Shown piece by piece: positions 1 through 5,605 of a stretch of DNA of 5,605 nucleotides (its first letter is position 1; the number at the start of each line of letters is the position of its first letter). The notes below the pieces were generated by a model. It saw nothing but the letters and a program-made list of their open reading frames with translations. It was not told the origin of the DNA and made no database searches. This stretch comes from Nitrosomonadales bacterium. GTDB lineage: Bacteria; Pseudomonadota; Gammaproteobacteria; Burkholderiales; SG8-41. Location of the stretch: the NCBI GenBank assembly GCA_009885185.1, contig VFLF01000269.1:1-5605 (forward strand), in the 5' to 3' direction. The translations under genes and the position numbers were made by a program.

Positions 1-2
1 AA

Positions 3-2261
3 CTGCACGCCGCGATTCAAGCGGGGCAGATCACGGTGGTTGAAGTGGTGCAGCGTTACATCGCCCGCGTGCGCGCCTACAACGGCGTGTCCAGCATGTT
101 GGTCACGCCGGACGGCGCGCCGATTGCGCCCGCGACGGGCACGGTGCGCGGTCAGCAGGGATTGAAATTTCCCACGCAAACGTTGAAGGCATCGACTTTC
201 CTGCCCGATCTCGACAAGTACACCGGCCCGCCGCTGGAATTCGGTCGCTTGGAAGCCACCGCCTCCGACCCAACCGTGCAGCAACAGTTCGGCATGATCG
301 CGGGCATACCCAATGCAGGGCAGGTCAATGCGCTCGCCACGCTCAACATTCGCGGCGAACGCTCGGTCACCTGCAAGGGCGATTTTGACCGTCTTCCGTC
401 GTTGGGGCCGTTGCCGAAGGGCGCGCCGCCGGTGTGCGATGAGTTTCGCCGCCAGCCCGATGCGCTGGAACGCGCGGCCGAACTCGACGCGCAGTACGGG
501 AGCAATCCCGATCTTGAAAAAATGCCGATGTACGGCGTGGTGTTTTCGTTCAAGGATGCGTTCGATACCAAAGACATGCGCTCGACCTGCGGTGGTGATG
601 CGGCCTACGACATCGATTTCCCGGCGCGCGATCACATTCTTGTCGATCAGTTGCGCCAGAAGGGCGCGATCATCTTCGCCAAAGCGGTGAACACCGAATA
701 CAACGGCCGCGCGGGCGATCCGGGCGGGCGCAATCATCCTGACAAAGTGCTGCCGTCCACGCTGGGCTATCAGCGCGCCACCTGGGGCGGCAATCCGTCG
801 AACCCGTACGACACCACGCGTGCCGCGTCGCTCGGCTCCAGCTCCGGCTCGGCACTGTCGGTGAGTGTGAATATGGTGATGGTGAGTCTGGGCGAAGAGA
901 CGCGCGCGTCGTGTCGGGGGCCGTCGAATCACAATTCGGTGGCGCTCATCCTGCCGCATAAGGCGATGCTGGGTTTTGACGGCGGGGCCATCGGCGCGGA
1001 TATTTATTGTGATCGCTCCGGCATCCACTGTCGCAAGATCACCGATTGCGCGAAGGTGCTGGATGCGCTGAAAGATGCAGAAAATGGTTACTACGATCCG
1101 CGCGATGTCTACACCACGGTGCCGCGTTCGTCGGTGTTGAGCACGCCGTATGTTAGCCATGCGCAGCCTTTGGATACGCTGAAAGGCATGCGCCTTGGCG
1201 TGATCCGCGAATCGATGGCGTATCCGCCGGGCAATCAGTCGGAAGAGCCTATCGTCACTGCCGCCGCACGCGAGATTAAATCCATCCTCGGCGACAAACT
1301 CGGCGCGACGCTGGTGGAATCGTCGCACCGGCATTGGACACGCGACCCGGATATCGAGTTGATGAAAGTCGATTTCCGCACAGCGCTGGCGCGACTGGTG
1401 CCGGTGTTCATGCCGGACATTTTGTTTCGCCTGGATAAAGCCGGCCAGCCGGTGTTCAAAGAATTTGCCGCCGCGATTACGCCCACGGAGTTTGCGCCGG
1501 GCAAGGTGTTCGGATCAGGCGGCATGAAGCCGATTGATTATTTTGTTGAACTCGCCGATGGCCACATTGAGCCGCCGGTGAATCTGGATATCGGCACGGT
1601 GCAGGATCAAATCCTGGCCAACAGTTTCAGGTTTCACATCCCGCAGTATCTCAAGCGCCGCGCCGCCGACTGGAAGTCGCGCGGCTACGCCGAAACGCTG
1701 GATGATTTCGCAAAGCTTAACGCGCGCTCCAAATTCTGGGGCGACGATGGGCGGGCGGCGTTCAAAAACTGGGAGGAAATCACCGACCCGCGTAATCCGC
1801 TCGGCGGTCGGCAGGGCGTGGACGAGCGCATTATGCTGCGCGAACTGCTGCGCCGCGTGGACATGATGGTGATTCTCGAAAACAAGCTCGATTGTCTGGT
1901 ACGCGTGCATACGGTGTTTCCGCCGGCCATCATCGGCGGCGCACATCAGCCGGGTTATCCCGGCAACACGCGGCCCGAAACGTATTACGGGCCGAACGCG
2001 GGGCTGACGGAAATTTTGATTCCTGCCGGTTATGTGCAGGTCGCGTACGATCCGGTCTACAAAATGTCCGCCGATGGTAAGCGTTACGACATGGCGCACT
2101 CCGACAAACCCACGCCGCTTGCTGCGCCGGGCTTGCCGTTCTCGCTGGTGTTTCGCGTGGAGCCGGGCATGGAGGATATTTCACTGAAAGTCGCCGCGGC
2201 GTATGAAGCGGCATCAAAGCGCCGTGTGATGCCGCCGGCTTTTGGGCCGTTGCGTGGTTAG
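3..2261 (+). CDS. Amidase-signature family hydrolase, 5'-truncated by the window edge
   Basis: Likely hydrolyses a carboxamide to acid plus ammonia or amine; substrate unknown. The frame is open from base 3. Residues before the GTG at 36 (LHAAIQAGQITVVEVVQRYI) match the usual amidase N-terminal helix, so that GTG is internal and the true start, and any signal peptide, lies outside. Counting that GTG as residue 1, the Ser-cisSer-Lys triad is visible: Lys173 in SFKDAF (552..554), cis-Ser268 in GSSSGS (837..839), and nucleophile Ser292 in TRASCRGPS (909..911). The 24-residue Ser-Ser spacing equals that of FAAH (217/241) and malonamidase E2 (131/155). The C-terminus (FSLVFRVEPGMED, then AAAYEAAS) is also family-typical. 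At over 740 residues it is longer than the usual 450-560, mainly because of extra sequence at about residues 20-140. The usual GGS nucleophile motif reads RAS. It is not obviously GatA, as no gatB or gatC is adjacent. Family call firm, substrate open. Confidence 0.93.
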   Translation: MHAAIQAGQITVVEVVQRYIARVRAYNGVSSMLVTPDGAPIAPATGTVRGQQGLKFPTQTLKASTFLPDLDKYTGPPLEFGRLEATASDPTVQQQFGMIAGIPNAGQVNALATLNIRGERSVTCKGDFDRLPSLGPLPKGAPPVCDEFRRQPDALERAAELDAQYGSNPDLEKMPMYGVVFSFKDAFDTKDMRSTCGGDAAYDIDFPARDHILVDQLRQKGAIIFAKAVNTEYNGRAGDPGGRNHPDKVLPSTLGYQRATWGGNPSNPYDTTRAASLGSSSGSALSVSVNMVMVSLGEETRASCRGPSNHNSVALILPHKAMLGFDGGAIGADIYCDRSGIHCRKITDCAKVLDALKDAENGYYDPRDVYTTVPRSSVLSTPYVSHAQPLDTLKGMRLGVIRESMAYPPGNQSEEPIVTAAAREIKSILGDKLGATLVESSHRHWTRDPDIELMKVDFRTALARLVPVFMPDILFRLDKAGQPVFKEFAAAITPTEFAPGKVFGSGGMKPIDYFVELADGHIEPPVNLDIGTVQDQILANSFRFHIPQYLKRRAADWKSRGYAETLDDFAKLNARSKFWGDDGRAAFKNWEEITDPRNPLGGRQGVDERIMLRELLRRVDMMVILENKLDCLVRVHTVFPPAIIGGAHQPGYPGNTRPETYYGPNAGLTEILIPAGYVQVAYDPVYKMSADGKRYDMAHSDKPTPLAAPGLPFSLVFRVEPGMEDISLKVAAAYEAASKRRVMPPAFGPLRG

Positions 2262-2320
2262 GTTTTAACGGATAGCAATCACAGGCAATATCAACAGGTT
2301 TCTAACGCACAACCCTTACT

Positions 2321-2399
2321 GTCATTCCCGCGAAGGCGGGAATCCATAACACTGTGCCAATTGATACGGCTTATGGATTCCCGCTTTCGCGGGAATGAC
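2321..2399. repeat. Inverted pair of dRS3/REP-like hairpins in the amidase-mmgE gap
   Basis: Arms 2321..2349 and 2371..2399 are reverse complements over 29 bp with one mismatch, separated by a 21-nt spacer. Each arm is also a small hairpin: an 8-bp stem ATTCCCGC/GCGGGAAT with loop GAAG (2324..2343) or TTTC (2377..2396). Both 20-mers fit ATTCCC(N8)GGGAAT, the published consensus of Neisseria dRS3 repeats, and the layout resembles a REP doublet (BIME). No T-run follows on the + strand, so it is not a canonical intrinsic terminator, although the long stem could slow polymerase or stabilise mRNA. It ends 36 bp before the mmgE-like start codon and so probably lies in that gene's leader or the shared transcript. 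The rest of the gap (2262..2320 and 2400..2435) shows no gene and no convincing promoter. Confidence 0.9.
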
Positions 2400-2435
2400 G
2401 GGAGTGGGTGATGACCAGATACTGGAAAACAAAAC

Positions 2436-3794
2436 ATGGACAAAACCACGCAAACACTGGCGAACTACGTCACCAGCCTCACCTACGATCAGTTATCCGC
2501 AACCACGATCCAGGAAACCAAAAAACGTCTGGTCGATGCCATCGCCTGCGCCATCGGCGGCTACACCAGCGAGCCGGCGAAGATCGCGTGCAAGGTGGCG
2601 GCGAATATCAGCGGCACGCCGTCCGCGCGGATTTTCAGCAGCGGCAAACAAACCTCGATGGAAATGGCGACGTTCGCCAATGCGGTGATGGTGCGCTATC
2701 TCGATTTCAACGACACCTATATATCCAAAGGTTCCGGCCACCCCAGCGACATGACCGCTGCGATCATCGCGGTGGCCGAGGCGCAGCAGTGCAGCGGCAA
2801 GGATACATTGCTCGCCATCGCGATTGCCTATGAGGTATATGCGGCGATGGCTGATCAGATCAGTTTGCGCGATCTGGGCTGGGATCAGGGCGTGTTCGCG
2901 GTGCTGGGCACGGCGGCGGGCGTGTCGAAGTTACTGAAACTCACTGTCGCGCAGATGGGCGATGCGCTCGCCATTGCGATTACCGCCAACATCGCCACAC
3001 GCCAGACGCGCAGCGGCGAACTGGCGATGTGGAAGGGCGTGGCGACAGCCGCTGCCGCGCGCGCGGGTGTCAGTGCGGCGCTGTTGGCGCAGGCGGGCAT
3101 GACCGGGCCGACGGCGGCGTTCGAGGGCAAGGATGGCGTATGGGAAAAAGTCACCGGCAAGTTTCAGCTTAATCCGATGGGCGGGCCGGGCGTGCCCTTC
3201 GGCATCGAACGCACGAACCTGAAGTTTTTCCCCTCGGAGTATCACTCGCAGGCGCCGCTGTGGATCACTCTAGAGCTGCGCAAAAAGGTCGCTGTGGCGG
3301 ACATCGAGGCCGTCAACGTGCAAACCTACTTCACGGCGTGGAGCGAGATCGGCAGTGAACTGGAAAAATGGAATCCACAAACGCGCGAAACCGCCGATCA
3401 CAGCCTGCCGTATCTGCTGTCGCTGGGGTTTGTGGATGGGCGCATCACTGTGGACAGTTTCAGCAAGGCGCGCATGAACGATCCAGTGCTGCGCGCGTTG
3501 ATGGCGCGCATCAAGATCAGCGAGAACAAATCGTTCACCCAGCAGTTTCCGCACAAGCTGATGACGGAAATTGAAGTGGTGACGCGCGATGGAAAGCGTC
3601 TGGTTGAATCCGCGCAGTATTCCAAGGGGCACGCGAAAAACCCCATGACCGATGCCGATGTGGAAGCCAAGTTCAAAATCTTGTGCGAAGGATTGATGGA
3701 TGCCGCGCAACAGGATGCCTTGCTCAAGGCGCTGTGGCATCTCGATCAGGCGGCGGATTTGACGGGCTTGCTGGATTTGCTGGCGATAAAGTAG
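2436..3794 (+). CDS. MmgE/PrpD family protein (2-methylcitrate dehydratase / cis-aconitate decarboxylase / epimerase type)
   Basis: A 452-residue cytoplasmic protein of normal family length with no signal peptide. MmgE/PrpD enzymes dehydrate, decarboxylate or epimerise small polycarboxylic acids. Family signatures in order: VDAIACAIGG (33-42), RYLDFNDTY (87-95), GHPSDMTAA (101-109), GWDQGVF (148-154), MWKG (198-201), FFPSEYHSQ (264-272), TADHSLPY (319-326) and KGHAKNPMTDADV (397-409). Residues expected to face the active site (Asp93, His102, Lys200, Lys263) are present. The spot occupied by His159 in human cis-aconitate decarboxylase appears to be Asp150 (GWDQ), as in dehydratase-type relatives, which argues against itaconate formation. 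The ATG is forced: TGA stops lie in frame at 2409 and 2412, with no other start codon between. GGAAA at 2424..2428 is only a weak ribosome-binding site. The isomerase-like gene begins 98 bp downstream. Family call firm; exact reaction not determinable. Confidence 0.95.
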   Translation: MDKTTQTLANYVTSLTYDQLSATTIQETKKRLVDAIACAIGGYTSEPAKIACKVAANISGTPSARIFSSGKQTSMEMATFANAVMVRYLDFNDTYISKGSGHPSDMTAAIIAVAEAQQCSGKDTLLAIAIAYEVYAAMADQISLRDLGWDQGVFAVLGTAAGVSKLLKLTVAQMGDALAIAITANIATRQTRSGELAMWKGVATAAAARAGVSAALLAQAGMTGPTAAFEGKDGVWEKVTGKFQLNPMGGPGVPFGIERTNLKFFPSEYHSQAPLWITLELRKKVAVADIEAVNVQTYFTAWSEIGSELEKWNPQTRETADHSLPYLLSLGFVDGRITVDSFSKARMNDPVLRALMARIKISENKSFTQQFPHKLMTEIEVVTRDGKRLVESAQYSKGHAKNPMTDADVEAKFKILCEGLMDAAQQDALLKALWHLDQAADLTGLLDLLAIK

Positions 3795-3859
3795 GGCGGG
3801 AGTCATCCCGCCTTCCGTGAGCCGCACAAAAGGCGGGATACGTCGCGCTCCTCCCGCCC
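3794..3859. repeat. Nested palindrome after the mmgE-like gene
   Basis: The outer stem is perfect over 9 bp (3794..3802 with 3851..3859, GGGCGGGAG/CTCCCGCCC). Inside it is a perfect 10-bp stem (3805..3814 with 3830..3839, ATCCCGCCTT/AAGGCGGGAT) around a 15-nt loop. The left half can instead fold on itself (GGCGGGA-GTCA-TCCCGCC, 3795..3812), as can the right half (3832..3838 with 3852..3858). This is the same hairpin-pair plan as at 2321..2399 but with a different core sequence. It begins on the last base of the upstream stop codon. With no T-run behind it, it is a poor intrinsic terminator; a transcript-stabilising or attenuating role is possible. The rest of the gap (3860..3892) shows no feature. 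Confidence 0.85.
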
Positions 3860-3892
3860 GTAATATGTACTCCGTGATAAAGTGAACTCGCA

Positions 3893-4624
3893 ATGACTGT
3901 TACGTTTATCCCCACCCGCGCCCGCATCGGCGTCATCGTTCCCAGCGTCAACACCGTGGTTGAACCGTGGTTCAGCCGCGTATGTCCGCCGGGCGTGACG
4001 GTACACGCGGCGCGCATGTTCCTCGACAACAACCTGACGCCCGAATCGCTGGTGCGCATGGATCACGATGAAGGCATGCGCGCGGTGAAGCAGATCATGA
4101 GTTGCAAACCCGCGAGCGTGGCCTACTGCTGCACGGCATCCAGCATGGTGCAGGGGCTGGATTACGACGGGCGGCTCAATCACGATTTGCATCAGGCCGC
4201 GGGCGTGCCGGCGTTTACTGCCACGCTGGGCATTATCGAAGCGCTGCACGCGGTGGGCGCCAAACGCATCGCGGTGTGTTCGCCGTACACCAAGGCGATT
4301 GATGACGCCGAGCACGCGTTTTTTACGGCGGTAGGATTCGAGATACTCGGCTCGGCGCATCTGGGGATCGCCGATGCGTTCAAACTGGCTGATCCCACGG
4401 CGGATGATATCTATGCGTTGTGGAAAAAATCCTGGCATGCAGGCGCCGATGCGTCTCTCATCACTTGTCTGAACATGAATTCGCAGGATGTGATTGAACG
4501 TATCGAGGATGAAAGCGGCAAGCCGGTGATTACCTCAACGCAGGCAACATTGTGGAAACTGCTGCGGGCCGCGGGAGTTGCGGACCCGATCGTGGGCTTT
4601 GGCCAGCTGCTCGCGGAACATTAG
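3893..4624 (+). CDS. Asp/Glu racemase superfamily protein, maleate isomerase / arylmalonate decarboxylase-like
   Basis: A 243-residue cytoplasmic enzyme of typical family length. Relatives include maleate cis-trans isomerase (maleate to fumarate), arylmalonate decarboxylase and aspartate/glutamate/hydantoin racemases. The N-terminal signature is RIGVIVPSVNTVVEPWF (11-27). The first catalytic Cys is Cys80 in YCCTASS (78-84) and the second is Cys192 in LITCLNMNS (189-197), followed by the family block GKPVITSTQATLWKLLRAAG (209-228). The 112-residue spacing is close to that of Nocardia maleate isomerase (Cys76/Cys194). Both cysteines being present favours a two-cysteine racemase or cis-trans isomerase over arylmalonate decarboxylase, which keeps only the second. 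The start is well set, because TAA at 3878 is in frame and 3893 is the first ATG after it; no clear Shine-Dalgarno is visible. It follows the mmgE-like gene by 98 bp. Substrate unproven: maleate is one candidate, another substituted dicarboxylate or an amino acid is possible. Confidence 0.9.
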   Translation: MTVTFIPTRARIGVIVPSVNTVVEPWFSRVCPPGVTVHAARMFLDNNLTPESLVRMDHDEGMRAVKQIMSCKPASVAYCCTASSMVQGLDYDGRLNHDLHQAAGVPAFTATLGIIEALHAVGAKRIAVCSPYTKAIDDAEHAFFTAVGFEILGSAHLGIADAFKLADPTADDIYALWKKSWHAGADASLITCLNMNSQDVIERIEDESGKPVITSTQATLWKLLRAAGVADPIVGFGQLLAEH

Positions 4625-4677
4625 AATAGGGGTTCGGATTTCTCCGTGCGCATTGATGACCATTGCCAGACCCGAAA

Positions 4678-4725
4678 AAACCATCACCGTCATTCCCGCA
4701 GACACGGGAATGACGGTGATGGTTT
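4678..4725. terminator. Perfect 21-bp hairpin, bidirectional terminator-like, with a dRS3-like core
   Basis: Arms 4678..4698 and 4705..4725 are perfectly complementary around the 6-nt loop CAGACA. On the + strand the GC-rich 18-bp stem is followed by TTTATA, a weak T-tract. On the - strand it is followed by six T (complement of 4675..4680), which is a better intrinsic-terminator shape. It lies 53 bp after the isomerase-like stop codon and 29 bp before the presumed IS end, so it probably ends transcription from the left and may block antisense transcription coming out of the element. Its centre 4692..4711 again fits ATTCCC(N8)GGGAAT, so it may have been recruited from the same repeat family as 2321..2399. 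The remaining gap sequence, 4625..4677 and 4726..4750, shows nothing recognisable. Confidence 0.75.
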
Positions 4726-4750
4726 ATAGGCAGCGGAAAATCTAAATGAA

Positions 4751-4754
4751 TTAA
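4751..4754. other. Probable IS5 target site, one copy (TTAA)
   Basis: The four bases just outside the presumed IS left end read TTAA, which fits the YTAR-type 4-bp target favoured by IS5-group elements. A second copy should follow the right terminal repeat, beyond this window, so the duplication cannot be confirmed here. Confidence 0.45.
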
Positions 4755-4770
4755 GGAAACACTGAATAAG
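4755..4770 (+). repeat. Presumed left terminal inverted repeat of the IS5-like element
   Basis: GGAAACACTGAATAAG matches the 16-bp E. coli IS5 end (GGAAGGTGCGAATAAG, from memory) at 11 of 16 positions. The four outer bases GGAA and the seven inner bases GAATAAG are identical. It sits 79 bp before the transposase start codon. Its partner would lie past the right edge of the window. Confidence 0.6.
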
Positions 4771-4849
4771 TCCGCGAAATCTGCGTAAACGCGAACGACC
4801 GTTGTACGTTGCTATTGTGAAGACGAGTTCGATAGCGACGGGACGAGAC

Positions 4850-5605
4850 ATGAAACAATTGACGCTGGCAGCATCGACGGGATTTGAAAAACACAACAGA
4901 GCCACCCGCAAGGCGGCGTTTCTGGCACGTATGGAAACGCTGGTGCCGTGGGCTGAGTTCTGTGCTTTGATCGAACCGTACTACCCGAAGGCTGGCGGCG
5001 GCCGACCGCCGATCGGCATCGAACGCATGCTGCGCATGTATCTGCTGGCCAACTGGTTCAACCTGGCCGATGAGGCGTGCGAGGATGCTCTTTGCGATAT
5101 TGCCGTATTCCGAGATTTCTGCCGCATCGACCTTGGGCGCGAACGCGTGCCCGACGCCACTACCCTGCTTAACTTTCGTCACCTGCTGGAAGCGCACAAG
5201 ATCGGATTGGTGCTGTTCGCCAAGGTCGGTGAACTGCTGCTGGCCAATGGCCTGAAGCTCTCGGGTGGCACCATCGTAGACGCCACCATCATCGCGGCTC
5301 CCAGTTCGACCAAGAACGAGGACAAGGCGCGCGACCCTGAGATGCACCAGACCAAGAAGGGCAATCAGTGGTATTTCGGCATGAAAGTACACGTTGGCGT
5401 TGATAGCGCGAGCGGGCTGGTGCATAGCGCCAGCATCACAGCGGCCAATGTCCATGACAGCCAGCAACTGCCCAACCTGCTGCACGGCAGGGAAACCCGG
5501 TTGTATGGCGATAGTGCGTATGCCAACCAGAAAGAAACGCTCAAGACCATCGCTCCGAATGCAAAAGACTTCACCAACAAGCGGGCTTACCGTAACCGGC
5601 CTCTG
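4850..5605 (+). CDS. IS5-family DDE transposase, 3'-truncated by the window edge
   Basis: 252 codons are visible, open to the last base with no stop. The protein tracks E. coli IS5 transposase (326 residues, recalled) along its length. N-terminal region: TRKAAFLARMETLVPW (19-34), IEPYYPKAGGGRPP (41-54), MLRMYLLANWFNL (60-72) and TTLLNFRHLLEAH (104-116). Catalytic core: GTIVDATIIAAPSSTKN (140-156) carries the first Asp (144), RDPEMHQTKKGNQWYFGMKV (161-180) is nearly identical to IS5, and YGDSAYANQKE (219-229) carries the second Asp (221). The catalytic Glu, expected in an RxRVEH-like motif, should lie just beyond the edge; about 70 residues are missing. ATG 4850 gives an N-terminus that aligns with IS5; GGGA at 4840..4843 is a weak ribosome-binding site. 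The product would bind the IS ends and move the element by cut or copy and paste into YTAR-like sites. Activity cannot be judged without the Glu and right end. Confidence 0.95.
   Translation, partial: MKQLTLAASTGFEKHNRATRKAAFLARMETLVPWAEFCALIEPYYPKAGGGRPPIGIERMLRMYLLANWFNLADEACEDALCDIAVFRDFCRIDLGRERVPDATTLLNFRHLLEAHKIGLVLFAKVGELLLANGLKLSGGTIVDATIIAAPSSTKNEDKARDPEMHQTKKGNQWYFGMKVHVGVDSASGLVHSASITAANVHDSQQLPNLLHGRETRLYGDSAYANQKETLKTIAPNAKDFTNKRAYRNRPL

Larger units (their letters stand above)
4755..5605 (+). mobile_element. IS5-family insertion sequence, left part only
   Basis: The element consists of a presumed left terminal repeat, a noncoding leader of about 80 bp (4771..4849) and a transposase gene that leaves the window. 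IS5 itself is about 1.2 kb, so roughly 300-350 bp, including the third catalytic residue and the right terminal repeat, should lie downstream. The visible part has no frameshift or internal stop, so the copy may be intact. It inserted in the same orientation as the flanking genes, downstream of the isomerase-like gene and the 4678..4725 hairpin, and breaks no visible gene. The leader shows no promoter I would call with confidence. The left boundary rests on resemblance to the E. coli IS5 end and could be off by a few bases. Confidence 0.85.

Noticed and set aside
36..38. GTG as the start codon of the amidase
   Set aside because: The frame stays open to base 3 and the upstream residues match the conserved amidase N-terminal helix, so the real start is outside the window.
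1515..2099. 194-codon open frame on the - strand
   Set aside because: It is fully inside the amidase gene in antisense, with a His/Arg-rich composition typical of a shadow frame and no recognisable motif.
2395..2833. Short + strand frames starting at 2395 and 2408
   Set aside because: They begin inside or beside the hairpin repeat and overlap the mmgE-like gene in other frames; their Arg/Pro-rich translations have no motif.
3270..4438. Two - strand open frames of 207 (3270..3893) and 211 (3803..4438) codons
   Set aside because: They lie opposite the mmgE-like and isomerase-like genes and the palindromic gap; the + strand genes are clear family members, so these are shadows.
2321..4711. CRISPR-like array from the repeated ATTCCC...GGGAAT units
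   Set aside because: There are only three copies, irregularly spaced and in both inverted and single forms, with no regular spacers and no cas genes.
4802..4836. Transposase promoter (TTGTAC or TTGCTA as -35, GATAGC as -10)
   Set aside because: The spacing and -10 match are too poor to call.
4751..5485. Long 244-codon open frame on the - strand
   Set aside because: It lies opposite the transposase gene, whose + strand translation matches IS5 throughout; the antisense product resembles nothing and the frame is a by-product of GC-rich coding sequence.

Overview
The window looks like a piece of a Gram-negative bacterial chromosome, most likely beta- or gammaproteobacterial. That is an inference from the GC-rich coding sequence (about 60% by eye), the ATTCCC(N8)GGGAAT-type intergenic palindromes common in those classes, and an IS5-type transposase close to that of E. 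coli. All genes read on the + strand and no RNA gene or CRISPR array was seen.

Layout. A long amidase-signature hydrolase (3..2261) is cut off at its 5' side by the window edge. It is followed by a 174-bp gap holding a 29-bp inverted pair of small hairpins (2321..2399), then a complete MmgE/PrpD-family gene (2436..3794). A 98-bp gap holds a nested palindrome (3794..3859), followed by a complete Asp/Glu racemase / maleate isomerase-like gene (3893..4624). A 130-bp gap holds a perfect 21-bp hairpin (4678..4725). Last comes the left end of an IS5-family insertion sequence (from about 4755), whose transposase gene (from 4850) runs off the right edge with no stop codon.

How the genes may work together. 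Amidase, MmgE/PrpD and maleate isomerase-type enzymes all act on amides or small di- and tricarboxylic acids. Together they would suit a catabolic route in which an amide is hydrolysed and the resulting unsaturated or chiral dicarboxylate is isomerised, epimerised or hydrated toward central metabolism. This is inference from gene order; no substrate can be read from the sequence. The gaps are not tight and each holds a hairpin, so a single operon is plausible but unproven.

The most notable features are the repeat architecture of the gaps, the altered nucleophile motif and enlarged N-terminal half of the amidase, and the IS end lying 29 bp past a hairpin. I see no clear sign of a wholly new system.
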